Shown here piece after piece: positions 4,363-7,974 of a stretch of 7,974 nt of DNA. Source of the stretch: an uncultured bacterium (GTDB lineage: Bacteria > Bacillota > Clostridia > Lachnospirales > Lachnospiraceae); assembly GCA_905215775.1 (NCBI GenBank), contig CAJMRM010000069.1:1-7974 (forward strand). The letters are read 5' to 3'. Numbering within the stretch: the stretch's first letter is position 1; every line of letters starts with the position of its first letter. The translations under genes and the position numbers were made by a program. The notes under the pieces are model-generated. The model saw nothing but the letters and a program-made list of their open reading frames with translations. It was not told the origin of the DNA and ran no database searches.

Positions 4363-6085
4363 ACTGGTCAGGAAGGCTCCGGCCAGTCTGGAGAGCAGTT
4401 ATATATTCGTAAATGATAACAGGGCGATCTGTGAAGCAGTGATCACGGTCGGATTTACGTCCCTGTATGTGTCCAGGGAAGGCAGCAGCTTTTTTACACT
4501 GGAGGCCCTGTGTGATTTTATCCGTGATACGGTCAATACGGGCTCTGAGATTGAGAACTATACGTTTGTGCTGGCCTGCTTCCGGAAGCGTACCAATGAC
4601 AGCCTGGAGGCTGTCCTGAAGAATAATCTGCTCCAGTATAAGTCCGGGGCCTATACCCTGTTTAAGGACAAGGAGTATCTGGCGAAGTATGACCGCCAGG
4701 GAGAGCTGGAGGAGGCGCTGAGAGCGTATGTACGGAGGTTTGAGGGCAGCGATGAGATCCTTGTGGACAAGGGGCAGTTCTGCCGGTATTCGGACAGTGG
4801 AGCTGTCCAGGGGATCATTGATATCGCCATCGTAAGATATCTGATGGAAACATACTGTATGTTTGTGTCGGGGAAGGAGCTGTACATATACCAGAATGGA
4901 TGCTATGTCCTGGACCGGGATGGCGTCCGGATCAAACAGGTGATCTCCGGGCTGATCCCGGACCGGTATATTACATACAGGAACCTGTCCTCGATATACA
5001 GTCTACTCCTGGAGCAGCAGCCGCTCCAGAAGACCATGGAGGAGCTGAACTGTTATCCCGCATGGTGGATCAATTTTCGGAATGGTATGTTCGATGTGAA
5101 GGCGGGGAAGCTGCACCGGCACCGGCCGGAGTATTACTCCATTAACCAGATCCCGCATGAGCTGGACATGAAAGTCCGGGAAAATATGGAGGCAGCAGGT
5201 ACCGCAACGAGAAAGTTTCTTTCCGCAGCCCTGCCGGATCCGGAGGACCAGGTCATGCTGTGGGAGTATATCGGATACTGTATGACCAGGGATACGGGGT
5301 TTCAGAAGTTTCTGATCCTCCGCGGAGACGGGGGTACAGGAAAATCCAAGGTGATCCATATGGTGGAGGAGATCGTGGGTGCGGATAACTGCAGCGGGGT
5401 CAGCCTCCAGGATCTTAATGAGCGTTTTTTCCCGTCCATGCTGTATGGGAAGCTGGTCAATGCATGCGCGGATATCAGTTCTGAGGCCATGATGCAGGTG
5501 GATAATATCAAAAAGGCCACTGGAGAGGATATCATGATCTGCGAGAAAAAGAATAAGGATCCGACCCCATTCCGGAGTTACGCCAAATTACTGTTTTCGG
5601 CCAATAAGATCCCGCTGAACCTGGATGAAAAATCCAATGCGTTTTACCGGCGCCTTCTGATCCTGTCCATGGAGCATAAGCCATCAGAGGAGGAGAAGGA
5701 TCTGGAACTGTCGGACAAGCTGCATGCAGAACTGGGGTATTCGGTCTGGATGGCTGTTGGGGCCTTGAAAAAGCTGTATAAGGACGGGAAATTTGTGGAA
5801 AGCGTCGGGTGCCGGTCACAGGTTGAAGATCTGTACCGGGCAGCAGATACGGTCAAAGCGTTCACAGACGAATGTCTTGAGCCAGCGCCGGGGAAAAGGA
5901 TGGCCCGCACGATGATCTATGACAGCTATAAGGAGTACTGCGACAGCTATGGGCGTAAACCGCACAGCCCTATGATCTTCTACCGGTCCCTGGCAGAAAA
6001 GGGATATGCAGAGGGACGGGGGAAGGATGGGCGCTTTTTTAAGGACATTGCCCTGAGGGACGATGGATTTGTATCGGTGGACTAA
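4340..6085 (+). CDS. D5-like SF3 replicative helicase (phage/plasmid primase-helicase family)
   Basis: A 581-residue protein of the phage/plasmid helicase group (superfamily 3, DUF5906/D5 type), which unwinds DNA at phage and plasmid origins. Visible motifs: Walker A GDGGTGKS (329-336); the Walker B region KLVNACADISSE (371-382); sensor-1 motif KLLFSANKIP (416-425, N422); likely arginine finger AFYRRLL (R437-R438). Residues about 140-300 correspond to the D5 N-terminal domain. About 505-575 is a C-terminal winged-helix-like part that could bind origin DNA. Residues 1-130 show no polymerase-type primase motif, so it may act with a separate or host primase, or carry a diverged Toprim-like domain. 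The ATG at 4340 overlaps the nuclease gene. An iteron cluster lies directly after its stop. Confidence 0.9.
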   Translation: MNRAIINKLVRKAPASLESSYIFVNDNRAICEAVITVGFTSLYVSREGSSFFTLEALCDFIRDTVNTGSEIENYTFVLACFRKRTNDSLEAVLKNNLLQYKSGAYTLFKDKEYLAKYDRQGELEEALRAYVRRFEGSDEILVDKGQFCRYSDSGAVQGIIDIAIVRYLMETYCMFVSGKELYIYQNGCYVLDRDGVRIKQVISGLIPDRYITYRNLSSIYSLLLEQQPLQKTMEELNCYPAWWINFRNGMFDVKAGKLHRHRPEYYSINQIPHELDMKVRENMEAAGTATRKFLSAALPDPEDQVMLWEYIGYCMTRDTGFQKFLILRGDGGTGKSKVIHMVEEIVGADNCSGVSLQDLNERFFPSMLYGKLVNACADISSEAMMQVDNIKKATGEDIMICEKKNKDPTPFRSYAKLLFSANKIPLNLDEKSNAFYRRLLILSMEHKPSEEEKDLELSDKLHAELGYSVWMAVGALKKLYKDGKFVESVGCRSQVEDLYRAADTVKAFTDECLEPAPGKRMARTMIYDSYKEYCDSYGRKPHSPMIFYRSLAEKGYAEGRGKDGRFFKDIALRDDGFVSVD

Positions 6086-6203
6086 GCATAGGGTGACAGG
6101 TAGGGTGACAGGAAAGTGACAGGTTTTATGACAGGTTTAAGAAAATGGGGATGGTCAGAAAAGCCAGTATTTATGCGGGCTGGAGGGATATCCGGAGAAA
6201 AAG

Positions 6204-6287
6204 GTGACAGAAATGACAGGTTTTTCCAAACTCTTTTCACGTGCGTGCGTGTATCTCTAATTTATATTTACCTGTCATTTCTGTCAC
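6204..6287. repeat. Perfect 18-bp inverted repeat inside the origin region
   Basis: GTGACAGAAATGACAGGT at 6204-6221 is repeated in reverse complement at 6270-6287 without a mismatch. Each arm contains two iteron cores 9-10 bp apart. The 48-nt spacer holds an alternating purine-pyrimidine tract (6238-6254) at its exact centre, followed by an A+T-only stretch. Confidence 0.85.
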
Positions 6288-6335
6288 TATAAAGAAAAAA
6301 GAGTAAAAAAGCTAGGAAATACAAGGAAAAATGGA

Positions 6336-6361
6336 TGACAGGTTTTTAAAGGGACCTGTCA
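6336..6361. repeat. 8-bp inverted iteron pair before ssb
   Basis: TGACAGGT (6336-6343) and ACCTGTCA (6354-6361) face each other across 10 nt, about 40 nt before the SSB start. In RNA this is an 8-bp stem in the leader of ssb. It may be both an iteron pair and a hairpin affecting ssb expression. Confidence 0.6.
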
Positions 6362-6400
6362 CCCTCCAGTCATAAAGCTGTCACCAGGAAGGAGAAGAGG

Positions 6401-6817
6401 ATGAATACAGTGATACTGATGGGAAGGCTTACAAGGGATCCGGAGGTCCGTTATACCCAGGGTGAGAAGTCCATGGCTGTGGCCAGATATACACTGGCGG
6501 TTGACCGGAGGAGGGCCGCGGATGCTGGAGGACAGAACACAGATTTTATAAGCTGCGTGGCCTTTGACCGGGCCGGGGAGTTTGCGGAGAGATACTTCCG
6601 CCAGGGCCAGAGGGTGCTGGTCCGGGGCAGGATCCAGACCGGAAGCTATGTGAACCGGGATGGCCAGAAGATCTATACGACGGATGTGGTCATCCTGGAA
6701 CAGGAGTTTGCAGACAGCCGAAGGGACGGAGGAGGAGGCCGCCGGCCGGAGCCCGCGCAGGATGACGGGTTTATGAATATACCAGACGGTGTCGAGGATG
6801 ACGGGCTGCCGTTCTGA
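6401..6817 (+). CDS. ssb: Single-stranded DNA-binding protein
   Basis: A 138-residue protein, clearly SSB. It starts MNTVILMGRLTRDPEVRYTQ, the hallmark first strand of the bacterial SSB OB fold, and continues with FISCVAFDRAGEFAERYFRQ and GQRVLVRGRIQTGSY up to about residue 105. A glycine/arginine-rich and acidic linker leads to the C-terminal tip DDGLPF, the conserved docking peptide for partner proteins. It coats single-stranded DNA during replication and recruits repair and replication enzymes. The ATG at 6401 has AAGGAG 6 nt upstream. It is shorter than typical chromosomal SSB and sits after an SF3 helicase and iterons, so it is the element's own copy. Confidence 0.96.
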   Translation: MNTVILMGRLTRDPEVRYTQGEKSMAVARYTLAVDRRRAADAGGQNTDFISCVAFDRAGEFAERYFRQGQRVLVRGRIQTGSYVNRDGQKIYTTDVVILEQEFADSRRDGGGGRRPEPAQDDGFMNIPDGVEDDGLPF

Positions 6818-6868
6818 TCGGGCAGAACGGATTCAGGATCCTGGGAGCAGGCAGAAGGAGCATGGGAA

Positions 6869-7030
6869 ATGAAAAAGAAAAATGAAGCCGGGATATGGCT
6901 GTGCAGCATCTGCGGAAAGGAGATCACAGGAGATCATGTGGAGATCCGGAGCCGCGGGGGAAAAGAAAGGCATATCCACTATGAATGCATGAGGCCGGGA
7001 AGACCGGCGCAGGAGAATTCTGAAAAATAA
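6869..7030 (+). CDS. Small zinc-binding protein (53 aa)
   Basis: A 53-residue protein starting MKKKNEAGIWLCSICGKEIT. CxxC at 12-15 and HIHYEC with H37 and C40 form a CxxC...HxxC zinc ribbon; the segment between is basic (VEIRSRGGKERH). The ATG at 6869 has AAGGAG 8 nt upstream (6855-6860). It lies between ssb and the sigma-like gene on the same strand. Short ribbons of the 'HYxC' type are common in Clostridia phages and may bind nucleic acid; the specific role is unknown. Confidence 0.75.
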   Translation: MKKKNEAGIWLCSICGKEITGDHVEIRSRGGKERHIHYECMRPGRPAQENSEK

Positions 7031-7056
7031 GAGGAGGAAGCTGATCCGCGGTAAAA

Positions 7057-7068
7057 GGGTGGCCACCC
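7057..7068. promoter_or_regulatory. 12-bp perfect palindrome before the sigma-like gene
   Basis: GGGTGGCCACCC is a perfect 12-bp palindrome, 12 nt before the start of the sigma-like gene, in the place where a ribosome binding site would be expected. It could be an operator or an RNA stem that hides the start region. Confidence 0.4.
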
Positions 7069-7080
7069 GGCGAATGGATT

Positions 7081-7602
7081 ATGCTGGATGAAAGACAGAG
7101 AAGACTGGTGGAAGATAATATGGGACTGGCCTGGTATACGGCCTGGATGAGCAGCGTTCCGCTGGAACAGGATGAAAAGATATCCCTGTGCTATCTGGGA
7201 CTGGTGCTGGCGGCAGGGAGTTTTGACCCGGACCGGGGGATCCGGTTTGCGACCTTTGCAGTCCCGGTCATACAGAATGAGATTTTACAGGGACTCAGAC
7301 GGGAGAAGAAACACTTTGGTGCGATATCCCTTGAGCAGCCAGCAGGAAAGGAGAACGGAGGAACACTGGCCGATCTGGTGCCGGATCCGGGGCATCCCTT
7401 CGGGGATCTGGAAGAGCTCCTGGATTTCCAGAATGCGGTTAAAAGGACCGGGAGGGAGCTGTCCGGAAAGAAGCTCCGGTTGTACCAGGAGCTGCTCCGG
7501 AACCCTGGACTGGCACAGAGGGAATATGGGGAAAGGATTGGGTGCAGCCAGTCCCTGGTATCAAGATGGATGAAGGAGATAAGACAAAAACTGTGTTTGT
7601 AA
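7081..7602 (+). CDS. Sigma-70-like transcription factor
   Basis: A 173-residue protein with the layout of a small sigma-70 family factor. Residues 5-75 match region 2: LVEDNMGLAWYTAW, then DEKISLCYLGLVLAAGSFDP and RFATFAVPVIQNEI, which parallels the usual 'GLxxAxxxFDPxxGxxFxTYAxxxIxxEI'. Residues 143-172 form a helix-turn-helix of region 4 (REYGERIGCSQSLVSRWMKE), for -35 binding. Region 3 is replaced by a short variable linker. Such factors in Gram-positive prophages activate late genes. The start at 7081 gives the right beginning for region 2 but lacks a visible ribosome binding site; a tiny out-of-frame ATG at 7074 ends 2 bases after this ATG and could couple translation. Confidence 0.88.
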   Translation: MLDERQRRLVEDNMGLAWYTAWMSSVPLEQDEKISLCYLGLVLAAGSFDPDRGIRFATFAVPVIQNEILQGLRREKKHFGAISLEQPAGKENGGTLADLVPDPGHPFGDLEELLDFQNAVKRTGRELSGKKLRLYQELLRNPGLAQREYGERIGCSQSLVSRWMKEIRQKLCL

Positions 7603-7627
7603 AGCCGGAGGAAGGAGAAGGAAGAGG

Positions 7628-7974
7628 ATGAAGGTAAGAATATCGATTCCAGGCGCGTATATGGTGAAGGATATGCCTGAGGATAAGGCATGGGAGACTT
7701 TCGGGAAACTGGCAGAGATGATACTGATTATCAGCCGGAAGGATAAAGAAGAGGAAGGTGGAGCGGGTCTGGATACCACTTCATCGGATGCGGATCCGCA
7801 GGTATCTGTCCGGGTACCTGGAATGGAGATCCATGAAACAGAAGGGGATGCAGATGAGGCCGCCATGGACACTCCGGAAAGCCGGACGGGGCAGAAATAT
7901 AAGGGATTCATGTACATTCGATGCCCAGAATGCGGGAAAGAGAAGAGTTTTTTTACCAGACAGGACACAGATCA
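7628..7974 (+). CDS. Protein with C-terminal zinc motif, cut by the window edge
   Basis: The first 115 residues are visible; the frame is open at the right end. It starts MKVRISIPGAYMVKDMPEDK and continues with a helix (AWETFGKLAEMILIISRKDK). A long acidic, probably flexible linker (about 40-88) is followed by KYKGFMYIRCPECGKEKSFF, where C99 and C102 open a zinc ribbon whose second half lies outside. This order (short N-terminal domain, acidic linker, 'YKGF-YI-C--CGK') is familiar from Lachnospiraceae phages, but no function is known to me. The ATG at 7628 follows several AGGAGG-like sites (7606-7627), 25 nt after the sigma-like gene. Confidence 0.75.
   Translation, partial: MKVRISIPGAYMVKDMPEDKAWETFGKLAEMILIISRKDKEEEGGAGLDTTSSDADPQVSVRVPGMEIHETEGDADEAAMDTPESRTGQKYKGFMYIRCPECGKEKSFFTRQDTD

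Larger units (their letters stand above)
6091..6383. other. Iteron cluster, probable replication origin
   Basis: This 315-nt gap between helicase and SSB genes holds no credible gene. It has eleven copies of the core TGACAG, nine of them followed by G or its equivalent. Plus-strand copies start at 6094, 6106, 6117, 6129, 6205, 6214 and 6336. Minus-strand copies are at 6271-6277, 6281-6286, 6355-6361 and 6378-6383. The first four are 12, 11 and 12 bp apart, about one helical turn. The region also holds A+T-rich tracts (6259-6270 and 6288-6310) suited to strand opening. The layout recalls origins recognised by P4-type alpha helicases, which bind short iterons beside their gene. No clear DnaA box was seen. 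Confidence 0.7.

Noticed and set aside
6235..6268. Possible promoter for ssb inside the origin region (TATATT at 6263-6268)
   Set aside because: No acceptable -35 hexamer at 16-18 nt; the A+T stretch is better explained as part of the origin.
6091..6383. CRISPR-like array
   Set aside because: Repeats are only 6-9 bp, occur in both directions and have no uniform spacers, so they are iterons rather than CRISPR repeats.
7191..7968. Minus-strand frames opposite the sigma-like gene and the last gene
   Set aside because: Serine- and proline-rich shadows with no ribosome binding site, opposite genes with recognisable domains.

Overview
The window looks like part of a prophage or other integrated element of a Gram-positive, Clostridia-type host, most likely Lachnospiraceae-like. 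The reasons are strong GGAGG-type ribosome binding sites, short co-directional genes packed end to end, and a protein set typical of Firmicutes phages: an HNHc nuclease, a D5/SF3 helicase, SSB, a small sigma-70-like factor and several tiny zinc-ribbon proteins. No integrase, structural gene, tRNA, rRNA or CRISPR array is visible. The assignment to a host group rests on sequence style only.

Left part (1 to about 2030), A+T-richer: a mosaic of very small genes. Plus-strand genes (46-330, 659-835, 1497-1775) alternate with minus-strand genes (338-505; 1230-1355 with 791-1201; 1744-1938) in three convergent pairs. Two of these pairs overlap at their 3' ends. Each minus-strand unit starts from a near-identical element: a promoter with -10 TATACT and a 17-nt spacer, followed by a short hairpin beginning at about +4. 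The three copies have the same geometry to the nucleotide, with different but still paired stems. The divergent gaps holding them are 153, 141 and 145 nt. A headless XRE/Cro-type regulator remnant lies at 1403-1543, and one of the promoters has been built on its 5' part. A 25-bp near-repeat (1-25 and 838-862) suggests that the 136-residue protein gene is partly duplicated beyond the left edge.

Middle (2084-3701), G+C-rich: one plus-strand operon begins here and continues to the right end. Its early genes are small and mostly unrecognised (47, 51, 59 and 85 aa), followed by a 58-aa zinc-ribbon protein and a 196-aa protein of unknown function. Several genes overlap or nearly touch.

Right part (3703-7974): the replication module. 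An HNHc-type nuclease overlaps the gene for a 581-aa SF3 (D5-like) helicase. A 315-nt non-coding region follows, with eleven copies of a TGACAG(G) core, four of them spaced 11-12 bp apart, plus a perfect 18-bp inverted repeat. This is the best candidate for the replication origin. Next come SSB, a small zinc-binding protein, a sigma-70-like regulator that probably drives later genes, and a protein with a C-terminal zinc motif cut by the window edge. The simplest reading is that the helicase (with its C-terminal winged-helix-like part) acts on the iterons beside its own gene, SSB covers the opened strands, and the sigma-like factor switches on the next module.
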